Assembly (NCBI GenBank): GCA_028023455.1
Contig: JAQFVV010006256.1
Coordinates: 310,001 to 374,000, forward strand
DNA length: 64,000 nt
From: Epiperipatus broadwayi
Lineage: Eukaryota > Onychophora > Udeonychophora > Euonychophora > Peripatidae
Direction of reading: 5' to 3'
A model generated the notes under the pieces. That model was not told the origin of the DNA. It saw only the letters and a program-made list of their open reading frames with translations, and searched no databases. The position numbers and the translations under genes are program-made. How positions within the stretch are numbered: the first letter of the stretch is position 1; each line of letters starts with the position of its first letter. This document shows positions 35,125 to 44,799 of the stretch, one piece after another.

Positions 35125-35388
35125 TTGGATTTCCACCAACCAAGAGAAAAAGCTGGATTTAAAAGTGGTTTTAGTACAGTAGATCACATCCAGGTATTGA
35201 GAGAAGTTATAGAAAGGACAAATGAATATGAGTTGCCATTATGCTTTAGATTTGTAGATTATGAAAAGGCATTTGATTCTATATACATTTCTTCAGTGAT
35301 TAAAGCATTGGATCATCAAGATATAGATCCAGGATATTGTCATATTTTAAAGAATATTTATAAAAATGCAACAGCAACAAACAATTAG
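35125..35388 (+). pseudogene. RTE-like reverse transcriptase fragment, central domain
   Basis: An 87-residue open stretch after the solo LTR carries RT motifs REKAGFKSGFSTVDHIQVLR and FRFVDYEKAFDSI, where D of VDYEKAFD is the first catalytic aspartate and is intact here, unlike in the copy at 21.8 kb. It then reads GYCHILKNIYKNAT. A frameshift follows; LDFVDDVVVFANNA at about 35,545-35,590 keeps the FVDD catalytic motif. The protein is cut by the upstream insertion and a downstream deletion, so it is not functional. Confidence 0.75.
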
Positions 35389-35667
35389 ATTACATAATGA
35401 TACTGGGAAAGTCAACATTGAGAAGGATGTAAGATAGGGTGACTCCATATCTCCGAAACGTTTTACAGCAGTGGTGCAAGAAGTATTTTGTGGATTAAAA
35501 TTGGAAGCTAAAGGAGTGAAAGTAAATGGAGATTATTTAAGTCATTTAGATTTTGTAGATGATGTAGTTGTTTTTGCAAATAATGCTTTAGAGCTGCAGG
35601 AAATGTTGCAGGAGTTTTCAGATGAAAGTAGGACTAAAGACAAATGTTAAAAAGACTAAAGTAATGT

Positions 35668-35898
35668 ATGGATAGATGCATCTTGGGAGTAACAAGAAGA
35701 GATCGAAAATGCAATATATGGGTAAGAGAACAAACAGATGCTACTGACCTCATTGAAAAAATTGAAAGACTGAAGTGGAATTGGGCTGGACATATTGCTA
35801 GAGGAGATGATAATAGATGGACAATTGAAATCTTAAATAGGATTCCAAGGGATTGTAAAAGACTCAAGAAAGAGATCACATGTGAGATGGATGGATGA
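35668..35898 (+). pseudogene. RTE-like LINE C-terminal domain
   Basis: A 76-residue frame with MDRCILGVTRR, NIWVREQTDATDLIEKIERL, KWNWAGHIARGDDNRW. This is the conserved C-terminus after the RT thumb in RTE-like LINEs. It is joined to the RT at KTKVM by a deletion that removed the segment seen as YKYFG and LTYGSENWT at 22.3-22.5 kb. After the frame ends, the 3' untranslated tail follows within about 100 bp. Confidence 0.7.
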
Positions 35899-36182
35899 AA
35901 TAAGAAAGTGTGCAGGGTGGTATGGTGATGAGAAGATTGGAGAAGATGGATTGAACTTGGAGTTACCTTCATCATGCAGTGGGTTGATAATGATGATGAA
36001 TAATAAAAGAAAATATTGCTTTTCATTTATTTAAGAGATTTTAATAAAAATATATAAATAACAATGTACACAACCATACATTTCTAATTTCAAAATCACT
36101 TCAAGGAAAGAAAGTTGTCACTCATAAAGCTATAATTGTCAAAACTGGGATGAAATTAACTTAGCATGGAACATCACTGCTG

Positions 36183-37402
36183 CTATATACGTGTATAATA
36201 ATGTTTTGTTTGATCGTCGGAATTCTCTTCGCATTTGGGAATGCGCGGTGCTGCCATACTTCCGGTTTGCACTAATTCTTCTCGACGTCTCACATGATTT
36301 ATATGCTTGCGCGTTGTTTTTCCAGTTTCTGTCTCTACAAGTATTATTTGTTTTGACAGTATTTCTTTTACGAAGGCCTTCACCCAGTGTTTCCTGATGA
36401 CGTCTCTAACCCAGACTTTTTCTCCTTTGGAGTAAATAGTATCTCCAGTGTTGCTTTCGTAATGTGTAAAGTTTTGTTCTGGGTGGATTAACGATAGTTT
36501 CATGCGTAGTTTCCGTCCGAAAATTAATTCTGCAGGAGATTTGCCTGTAGCACACGGAGTACTATGTTGATATAATAAGGCAGAATGTAAGGTGTCTTGT
36601 ATATTTGCAGTGCCTTCCTTCCGTAACGTTTGCTTCAAAGTTTGTACTGCCTTTTCTGCAATACCATTGGACTCCGGGTGATATGGGGGCGTGGCTAAGT
36701 GTTTAATTCCCCATTCTGTGAGAAATTCTTCAAATTTAGTGGATGTGAAACTGGTACCATTGTCAGACACAATTGTTTCAGGAATCCCATGAAAAGCAAA
36801 ATCTCCTTCAGTTTTGCGATTGTTTCTTCGGTACTGGTGTTTTTCACTACTCTATATTCCGTCCACTTTGAATAAGCGTCAATCACTACCAAAAATATAA
36901 AGCCGTGAAACGGTCCAGCGTGGTCAACGTGAATACGGATCCACGCTCTTTCAGCTGCCGGGCAAGCAGCATATTTTTTCTCATGCATATTTGCATTTAC
37001 TTGGCAACTTTCACATGATTACACATATTTCTCTATATCAATATTTATTGCGGGCCACCATATGTAACTACGAGCCAGAGCTTTGGCCAGCACTATCCCA
37101 GGATGACCTTGATGAATTAAGTGAAGAATCTTATTCCGCCCACTGCTCGGTATCAACACTCTATCATCCATTAAAATACATCCCTTGTTTATGGACAATC
37201 TTTGTCTTACGTCCCATAAAGTTTTATGTAGTCTCTCGGGCCAACTTTGTGGCCAGCCTTTGCTGATCCATTTACTTAAGTGCTTATATCCATTGTCAGC
37301 TTTAGTCCAATTAGCTACCTTTTCACTGTTTATTAATTCGTTGTTCCAATTATCGATATAGTTAATAGTTTGGTCGTCTTTTTGTAGTTCAGCTTTAATG
37401 GG
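36183..37402 (-). pseudogene. Element B integrase
   Basis: This continues directly after RNase H on the minus strand. The N-terminal zinc finger is present as HLIHQGHPG followed by 'Y-I-W-W-P' and SCESC near 37,010, but a TAA stop precedes SCESC. The core carries VDHAGP with the first catalytic aspartate (near 36,925), SDNGTSF with the second (near 36,760) and PESNGIAEKAV with the glutamate (near 36,680). Between the first and second aspartate a frameshift near 36,790 breaks the frame. The C-terminal part (ESNTGDTIYSKGEKVWVRD) is the usual SH3-like GDxVWVRD segment. Function in intact relatives is strand transfer of element cDNA into the genome. One stop and one frameshift inactivate this copy. 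Confidence 0.85.
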
Positions 37403-37979
37403 CATTCATGACAGTGCGTCTGCATGTTTAATGATCTTTCCTTTTTTGAAATTTAGATCAAAATCATAGCCTGACAACAGATTAACCCAACGTAACATTC
37501 TAGGGCTTAGATGATCAGGTGCAGTTTTATTTTTTGCTAATAATCCCAATAGCGGTTTATGATCGGTAAAGATTTTAAACTGTCGACCATACAAATATTG
37601 GTGAAACTTTTTTATTGCAAATATGATAGCCAACGCCTCTTTATCTAGTTGACTATAATTTTGCTCAGCTTTTGTTAATGTTCTTGAAGCGTAGACGATT
37701 GGTCGCTCGCCGTCAGCTACTGTATGGCTTAAGACTGCCCCTACTCCAACTTCGGATGCATCTGTTGTCAATATCAATTCGAGGCTACTGTTGTAATGTA
37801 CTAATAAGCTGTTTGACGTTAATAATTCTTTAGTGTCACAAAAAGCTTTTTCTTGGGTTTGATCCCAAATCCATTTTTGGTTCTTTTTTAATAAATTGTA
37901 TAGCGGTTTTGCTATGTGAGCTTTCCCCTTAAGAAAAACTTCAAAATAATTAAGAAGTCCTAAGAAAGCTTGAAGTTCT
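37403..37979 (-). pseudogene. Element B RNase H region (plus RT connection)
   Basis: After the RT frameshift the frame resumes with ELQAFLGLLNYFEVFLKG, the RT-RNase H connection. It then has LTTDASEVGVGAVLSH with the first RNase H aspartate, KEALAIIFAIKKFHQYLYG with the glutamate, and IFTDHKPL with the next aspartate. ADALS is followed by a TGA stop (37403-37405) where the family normally reads ADALSR; CGA to TGA explains it. Apart from this stop the domain is well preserved. RNase H would degrade the RNA strand of the RNA-DNA hybrid during element replication. Confidence 0.85.
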
Positions 37980-39299
37980 TTAACATTTCTGGGTCTTCGT
38001 GCTTCCTTTACGGCTGCAATTTTTTGAGGGTCGGGTCTTTTTCTTTTTTTTGAGATTGTGTCCCAGGAATTTTAATTCAATTGCCATCCAGATACATTTG
38101 TCCGCGTTTATTTTAGCTCCGAAACTACATAACTTGTCGCAAACTTTTAAAACTCGTTCACGTAATTCCTCTTCTGAATTGGCTACGACCAAAATGTCAT
38201 CAAAATACGGTATTACACCATCCAATTGCTGGAACAGCATGTCCATTTTGGCCTGGAAAATATTTGGTGCAACTGTAATTCCATAAGGCAATCTATTATA
38301 CTTAAACAATCCCTTATGTGTTGTAATAGTTAGCAATTCTGATGTGCGTTCAGAAACTGGTATCTGGTGAAATGCGGCCTTTAAATCAATTTTAGCATAG
38401 TGAGTTGCCTTTTGCATATTTGCCAGTATTTCTCTGACATTAGGTACAGGATACTGACTTTTAGTGAGGTTTTTATTTATTGTGGTCCTATAATCTCCGC
38501 AAATGCGAATCTGCCCATTTGGTTTAGTTATAACCACGATTGGAGTCGCCCATTCCGTTTTCTCGACTGGCGTTAATACTCCCTTATTAACCAGATTTAT
38601 CAACTCTTGTTCTACCTTAGTTTGCAGTGCAAAAGGAACTTTTCTGGGTCTGCAGATAACGGGGGTTGCGCCACCTTGTAGCTCTATGTTTATAGGCGTC
38701 GTAATAATTTTTCCCTCATCACTTTTAAATAATTCACAATATTTATTTCTCATTTCTTGCTCAATAGCAACTTTATTTATTACACATATCTCTATTCCCA
38801 AAGCATCAAACCATTCTCTACCTATAATAGGATTTAGACCGCCTTGTACTATATATAACGGCAGTGTTCGAACCTTACTATTTAATTCAATCTGAGCCAT
38901 CACCTTCCCTAATATTTTCATACTATTTCCGCTAGCGTCTTTTGCCCTTAAACTTGTCTTCATTAATAAAGGAGGATTTTTTCGATTTTTTGCTACTTTC
39001 TCCCAGTCTTCAAGTGTCATCATTGACACGCCTGCTCCGCTGTCAATTTCCATTTTTACTGGTGTCTTTAATAAATTAACTGTCAGCATAAACTGACTTC
39101 CGTATCCCATCTGTGTATTGTAAATATCACATTTTTTTTTATTTTCGACTTTACAAGTTGGCGAGCTGCCACGATCCTTTTCTCCTTTATTTCGACATAC
39201 TTTCTGCAAATGCCCAACTTTATCACAAGTCATACAATGCTCCTTATTATATTTACACTTACGAGCCATGTGGCCTTTTTTTCCACAGCAATAACACAC
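37980..39299 (-). pseudogene. Element B nucleocapsid-protease-reverse transcriptase
   Basis: A 439-residue open frame. It opens with two CCHC-type knuckles (CYCCGKKGHMARKC and CMTCDKVGHLQKVC). Next is an aspartic protease with MEIDSGAGVSMM in place of the usual DTG (DSG is an accepted variant) near residue 83 and ILGK further on. The RT begins near residue 210 with PFALQTKVEQELINLVNKGV, then AKIDLKAAFHQIPV, LPYGITVAPNIFQ and YFDDILVV, which holds the two catalytic aspartates. It ends in a frameshift at a poly-A run (KFLGHNLKKKKK, near 38,045), after which the RT thumb continues in another frame. It is in the same frame as the upstream gag, separated only by one TGA. Confidence 0.88.
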
Positions 39300-39305
39300 T
39301 ATCTC

Positions 39306-39920
39306 TCATGTTTTGCTCTTAATAGGTTGGGACTTATTTTCAGTTTTCCGAATATACGCATTCCCGTCATTTTTGTGGGTAAAATTTCTAAATTCTTCCG
39401 ATTGGTCGAGTACTACTTCGTGGGCTACTCCCATTTTGGTTGCTTCGTCATACGTTAACTCTCTTGAGGCCAGTAACTGCTGCCTAAGCCTATCATCTGA
39501 CATGCCCCAAAGTAATTGCTCAAGCAGATTATCCTCTAAGGCATCGCCATAACTGCAACTTTTAGCAAGTTCTCTTAGAGCTTGATCATAATCTCGTATA
39601 CGCTCTCCCTTGTTTTGCCTTCGGTTTCTGAAGTGTAATCTTGCGACATGCTTCGAAGGCTGGGGACTGAAAAAATTATTTAATTTTCCCGTAACTACAT
39701 TATATGGCAAATTCTCTGGTTCTTCGTTGTCACAGAGTCTATTTGCTATTTCGATTACTTGTTGCCCGGCATAACACAATAACGTGGCAACTTTAATGGG
39801 GTCGCTTGTCGTACCATTAATCAAAAATAGTTTCTCGATTCTCTTAAGATAAATTGGCCAATCAAAAGGGTTATTAACGTTGAACTCGTTAATTGTTACC
39901 TGAGGCACTGATGTCATCAT
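39306..39920 (-). pseudogene. Element B Gag (matrix-capsid part)
   Basis: A 204-residue frame starting MMTSVPQVTINEF. It contains capsid-like segments NPFDWPIYLKRIEKLFLING, DPIKVATLLCYAGQQVIEI and LHFRNRRQNKGERIRDYDQA, then LLEQLLWGMSDDRLRQQLL, the pattern of Gag proteins in gypsy elements of the invertebrate K02A2.6-like type. The stop is TGA at 39306-39308, directly followed in the same frame by EIV and the zinc knuckles of the next frame, so Gag and Pol were probably one frame and a single C-to-T change (CGA to TGA) split them. Gag would form the particle that packages element RNA. Confidence 0.8.
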
Positions 39921-41090
39921 TTCCTATTTTGCTTTTTTTTTTTTTTTTTGAAAAAAAAAATTTCTATTTCGCTACGAGATAACTATTAAACACGCTTACT
40001 GAGACAAATTTCTATTAATACGCTTACTAAAACAAATTACTGTTAATATGCTTACTAAAACAATTTTTCCGACTACCAATTCTATATTCACCCGGACTTC
40101 GATTCTCAATTTACTTGTAGCTTTCTCTACGTTATACAATTCAATTTGAATCCACTACTGTTGGTTAAAAAGTGGACCTAGGAACTTTGCAGGCCACACC
40201 GGTCTAGATTATGTTTTTTGTATGCCTTCATGGCCAGCATTCGTAAGTTAAACTTAATTGTCTTATAACTATATATATATATATATGTACTATTATTTAT
40301 CCGACTGTTAATTCTATTAAACTATTTGTATAATCATTTGGTTTCTGCTGTCTATTTACCTGATGGTTAAGCCGAGTGAGTGGCTGTACACAGCAACTGC
40401 TGTGAAATATCAAATATACTATTAATAAATGGTTGGACCAGCTCCACACTCCAAAGCAGAACTTCTAAGGAAGGAAATTATAAATGACTTAATGGATGTC
40501 CTAGAAGACTTGCATTTTACCATCTTTACCAGGAATAGATTAATGAGAATTAATATAATTATTCACTAGCACATTTTCTGTATGAACTTTAAAACTACAT
40601 TTAAGTTAACGTCATGAATTTTATTTAGTTATATATTTAATGTAAATGTCTACCTTCATATTTTTCCTTCAATATGAATACAAGGGAAGAAAAGTAAGTG
40701 TTAATACATAACATGAGGGATAAATATTATTACGATTATTGTAGATTAAGATAAAATATAGATTGCGACAAGAACTTGCTTGCGCACAAATCCGATCATC
40801 ATCAAAGTAAAAGTAAGATTTTACCTAATACATATTCCAACATTTGTACAGTTATACTGTTATATGTATATTTTGTTTGAGAATACTAATATGGTATTTA
40901 AATGTTTTCAGCATACTTGACAAATTGTTTCTATTATAAATAGTCTTACCTGTTTTTATTATAATTATATTATATAACAAGAGGATCCCATATCATCATT
41001 ATGATGGATATGAACTTAATCTATCAAGTTAATGAAAACAAAACGTTATAATTTCAGTATAATAATTTAGCAAGCAAGAATGAATTAGAC

Positions 41091-41624
41091 CAGTGTTCTT
41101 CAATCCTTGGTCTGCGGCCCGACAGCGGGCTGCGGAACTTTTCTGCAGGTCCGCATGCTAGACGGGCAGTAAAAAGTTTGTAATAATAAATAATAAGAGT
41201 TTAAACTTTTAATTAATATAGCCAATATTTATTTATTTTTTCATCTCATTTTTACTCAATTAAAAAAAAAAGAAAACAGAACGAAAACAAAATCTAATTA
41301 ATCTTCATAAATTGATTTGTTTTTCTAGTTATCACAGATGTTTATGGGGGGGGGGGGGGTAGAATTAAATTTTTTATTACTTTTCTAAAAAAAATTTTAA
41401 AAAAGTTTTTTATTATATAAACTCCATATATATATATATAAAACTTTATCTTATATATTTAACATTGTTGTTTTGATCAGTTATAACAATTATGCATATC
41501 TTTTAAGAAAATTTATCTATAGATTTCCGCCGGTCTGCGAAATCTTATCCTTATTTTTGCTGGTCCGCGGAACCTTATCCTTATTTTTACCGGTCCGCAG
41601 GTGTGACAAGGTTGAAGACCACTG
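41091..41624. mobile_element. hAT-type MITE (CAGTG ends) in the 5' LTR of A
   Basis: The left end CAGTGTTCTTCAATCCTTGG and the reverse complement of the right end CAGTGGTCTTCAACCTTGTC are Charlie-like hAT ends. The flanks AATTAGAC (41083-41090) and ACTTAGAC (41625-41632) form an 8-bp duplication with one mismatch. It contains GGTCTGCGGCCCG and CCGGTCCGC patches and a run of G near 41,347. The 3' LTR of A lacks it (near 57,170). No transposase inside. Confidence 0.88.
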
Positions 41625-42255
41625 ACTTAGACAATCATATGTATAAAATAAATTTCATTTATCCTAATATGGATAGCAAATGGCTATTCTTTGTAGAGGA
41701 TAAGGGTTTAGAGTAATAATTGAAATAAATTATAATCAAAGAATAACCATAGATGTCAAATTCAATATTTTATATTTTATTATAAATTTCATTATTAAAA
41801 CATTTTTATTGTAAATATATTTGTTAAATATAAACAAGTGTTTAAATTAAAAAGTCTGTGTATATTTTTATATTCAAATTTTAATTGGTCATAACTTCTC
41901 ACTTACCTACATTTATTTTTCTACAGTTACATGTATTTTCACACATCCTCATACACCTACACATATTTATGTATACCCGCATTTTAAGTGATATTGATAT
42001 ACTCTGAACTAGACAACTATGCAGATTCTCCCTAAGTTTGAAACTTGGGAATAATGTAAACAAAAGATAATAAGGATGAGTTGAGTGTATATTTATCGTT
42101 TAACATGTATTTGAGTATTAATCCCTCATCTCACAGGGCTGAAGTTAAAGTGTATAATGGTATATAGGTACAAGAATTCTAGATAAACTCTTATCTACTG
42201 TGATGACTTAGCTAATTTTATTATCATACCAGGTAAAATCCCATTCTGTTACATA

Positions 42256-42271
42256 TGGCGCTACCAATTGT
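42256..42271 (+). promoter_or_regulatory. Primer binding site of element A
   Basis: TGGCGCTACCAATTGT starts 2 bp after the 5' LTR end. TGG is the complement of a tRNA 3' CCA end, so this is where a tRNA would prime minus-strand synthesis. Element C has a near-identical site (TGGCGCAACCAACTTA), so both probably use the same tRNA, which I cannot name with certainty. Confidence 0.75.
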
Positions 42272-42689
42272 AAGACCTAGAATCATATATTAATATCATT
42301 CTTGGTTCCATATAAAATTCTATTCAATTGCAGGTTAATCGGATTTTATATATTAATCTACAGTTCTATAATTTCAATAATAAAAACAATAAACATAAAT
42401 ATATTTATTTGTAAAAAAAAATTTTGGTGTTGAACGAGTAAAAATCATATAAAATAGATAATAATCAATTGGTTAAAATGCTTTAACATGGATAGAATAT
42501 TTTAGTAAAATAAAAGGTCAAATAAGATAACAGTTCATGTGCACAGAAAATTTTGTTTTGGCAAAAATGGTAAAACTGTTAGTGACTATGAATATTTCCA
42601 CAATGTACATTATTATAAGAAATATTTATCACAGTTTAAAAGTAGAAATAATAATTAATATAAATTAAAATAAAGTAGAAAAATACATG

Positions 42690-44150
42690 ATTACAAGAAG
42701 CAAAATTAAAATGATACGATCAGAAATGAGCATTGAAAAAAAAAATGAAATTGAAATACGAGACTAAACCCATAGGCAAGAAATAGAAAGTGTTATTTTA
42801 GAAGATATAGAAATAGAACAGGACCTTAGTTTATTTGCAGCCACCACTGTAGAAATTATTCAATCCTCAAAAATTACTGAAATTCCAAATAAATCATAGA
42901 AAGAGAAAGGAAATGCTAATGATGTATCATTTAATCAAGTGATGATAATGATGCAGAAAATATTCATCAAGATGGATAATATAAAAGCAGATCAACTGCA
43001 AATGATTGATAATATGAAAGCAGATTAATTGAAAATGATGGATAATATAAAAGCAGATCAACAGCAAATGATGGGTAATATGGAAGCAGATATAAAAGCA
43101 GATCAGCAGCAAATAATGGATAATGTAACGATTTAGCAAAAAAAAATTGATAATCTAAAAATTGAACTCAAAGCTGAAATATCACAAGTGCAAAATGACA
43201 CCAATAACAAAATACAACAATTTGAAAAGGTTATAGAAGAAAAAGACCATAAATGTGAGAAAAATTTGTCGAAGTTGAAGGAAAATTTAAAAGTAAAATG
43301 AATATAAGATTTTTGGAAATGAAAAAAATATGAAAATATTAGAAGGTAAAATTCATCAAAATCAAAAATAATACCAAAAGGATATTTGTGAATGAATGAA
43401 AAATATCCATATAGAAATCGGTCACTATAAAAAAAGAACAAGATACTAAATTAGATACCCACGAAAAAAAATTTCAGTAAATGGGAAACGATTGTCAGGG
43501 TCATAACATGAAACAAAACTTGATGGAAACCGAAATAAAGCAAAGCAAAAACAGTATTGAAATTTTATTGGAAAATCTTGCTAGCATATTAAATAAAACA
43601 GAAAACAATAATACTTCAGTAAATCAAAGAATTGAAAATTTAAAAGATGAATACAATAGGAAATTAGATAAAATGAAAGAAAAACCATGTCAAAATTTTC
43701 AAAATGTTAAACTTTTCGAATATGAAATTGAAACGACAATAGAAAAATTGAATCGTATTTTGGAAACTGCTAATAGAATTAATGGGGAAAAAAATTAAGA
43801 TTGGAGATCAATATGAAATGAAGAATGTATGCATCTAACACCACATAATAATGAAAGTATCTGCTACTTAATGAAAGATATAAATACTCCCTAATCCAAC
43901 CACCCGTAAATGTCCAAAATGAATATAGTAACACTAGTTACCATACCCTCCAAACCAACATGATAAATCAATTTGTGAAATTAAAAACATTTAAAGGTGT
44001 GCCCAATGCAGCTTCCATTGAACACCCAAGAAGTTTGAATTTGTATTTTTCAGTCAACAACAATTTTTCAGAAGGTGATAAGTTAATAGTTGCATACAGC
44101 CATTTAGATTCTATCCTAGTGGGAATCATTATTCCAAGTACTTAAGACGT
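42690..44150 (+). pseudogene. Element A gag remnant with coiled-coil region
   Basis: Plus-strand frames from about 42,690 carry acidic and lysine-rich helical sequence. A set of about four 33-bp repeats lies at 42,970-43,131 (DNIKADQQQMM-like units of 11 residues). A 105-residue open part (43481-43798) then reads EIKQSKNSIEILLENLASIL and is predicted coiled coil by its heptad look. A shorter frame (43960-44145) with LKTFKGVPNAASIEHPRSLN resembles the start of a capsid domain. At least six stops interrupt the frame. Position directly after the primer binding site and before protease identifies it as gag; the family has no recognisable zinc knuckle here. Confidence 0.6.
42970..43131 (+). repeat. 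33-bp in-frame tandem repeats in element A gag
   Basis: Four to five units of the form GATAATATAAAAGCAGATCA plus about 13 bp encode an 11-residue unit (DNIKADQQQMM). One unit is shortened. They lie in the coiled-coil part of gag. Confidence 0.75.
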
Positions 44151-44799
44151 TTAATGACTATCAAACATTACTAATAAAGTACTTTTGGAATGATCCTGGG
44201 GGCTTTATTGAACCAAATCTTGCAAGAAAAATATAGGAGTATTCCTAGTAAAGCACTAATTTTTTTAGAAGGCAAGTGGATAAATTAAAAACGTTAGACA
44301 CATCTCAGCCAAAATCAAATAATCCGAATTGTAAAACAACTTACCTTTGAAAATAGAGCAATTCTTATTATGCGCTAAGACACAAAATATAGAACAGATC
44401 GCTGACTTATTGAATAACATTAATACCAACAATCAAAACATAATTCATAAATATTCAGAAAAAGAGAAAAGAAGAGACATCAATAAATGCTATCAGTTAT
44501 AAAAGGAGAAAGAATAATAATAACCCTAACCATTGGAAGGGTGGAGAACTTTAAAAAGATGGTATCATTGATAATAGAACTGTTGATAATCTCCACCACA
44601 TATTAAACCCCATTAATACAGTTAGCACTCAAAAACAGTTGAAAGGTGGGTATAATAAAGACTCACCTAAAGCAAACTAATAAGGGACTTGAAAAGTGGT
44701 TCCTCTCCTCAAGGACCCATATTAAAAATGAAATGGGGAACAAAATCAAACCAGTAATAAAAGAAAAGACCAACTTAAACCAGTTCATGGGAGGATGAA

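Larger units (their letters stand above)
33067..36003 (+). mobile_element. RTE-like LINE, 5'-truncated copy in the 5' LTR of A
   Basis: The copy starts within the linker before RT (DIMKWVEDFYQELY near 33,080) and runs on the plus strand to a short (GAT)n-type tail (GATGATGAATAAT near 35,990), the tail type of RTE elements. It is interrupted by a palindromic MITE (33155-33457) and by a probable solo LTR (33811-35114). RT blocks are AIKCMKKGKAPGNDG (near 33,560), NYKPISLLSVLYKIFTKM (near 33,750) and, after the LTR, REKAGFKSGFSTVDHIQVLR then FRFVDYEKAFDSI (35,140-35,290). A deletion after KTKVM near 35,660 joins RT to the C-terminus. The 3' LTR of A lacks the insertion at the equivalent position (about 56,455). 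Confidence 0.8.
36181..40395 (-). mobile_element. Ty3/gypsy retrotransposon 'B', minus strand, 4.2 kb
   Basis: The element begins TGCTATATAC and ends ACACAGCA on the plus strand (TG...CA on either strand), and ACTGC flanks both sides (36176-36180 and 40396-40400), an exact 5-bp duplication. The 3' LTR of A has the site uninterrupted (near 56,620). Gag, nucleocapsid, protease, RT, RNase H and integrase follow in gypsy order. The integrase stop codon lies almost on the boundary, leaving no room for a 3' LTR. The 475 bp before gag (39,921-40,395) may be a leader or 5' LTR but have no partner. Few disabling changes make it clearly younger than A. Confidence 0.82.
31785..42253 (+). repeat. 5' LTR of element A, split by four insertions
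   Basis: LTR pieces are 31785-32114, 32588-33066, about 36003-36180, 40396-41090 and 41625-42253. Each piece aligns in order to the 3' LTR copy at 48588-49287 plus 56046-57765. The intervening blocks are absent from the 3' LTR, which makes the boundaries directly visible. Confidence 0.85.

Noticed and set aside
37999-39552. Several plus-strand frames of 70-130 codons
   Set aside because: They are antisense shadows of the conserved pol and gag frames of element B.
42927-43441. Minus-strand frames rich in H, Y and F opposite the gag of element A
   Set aside because: They are antisense shadows of the lysine- and glutamine-rich gag repeats.
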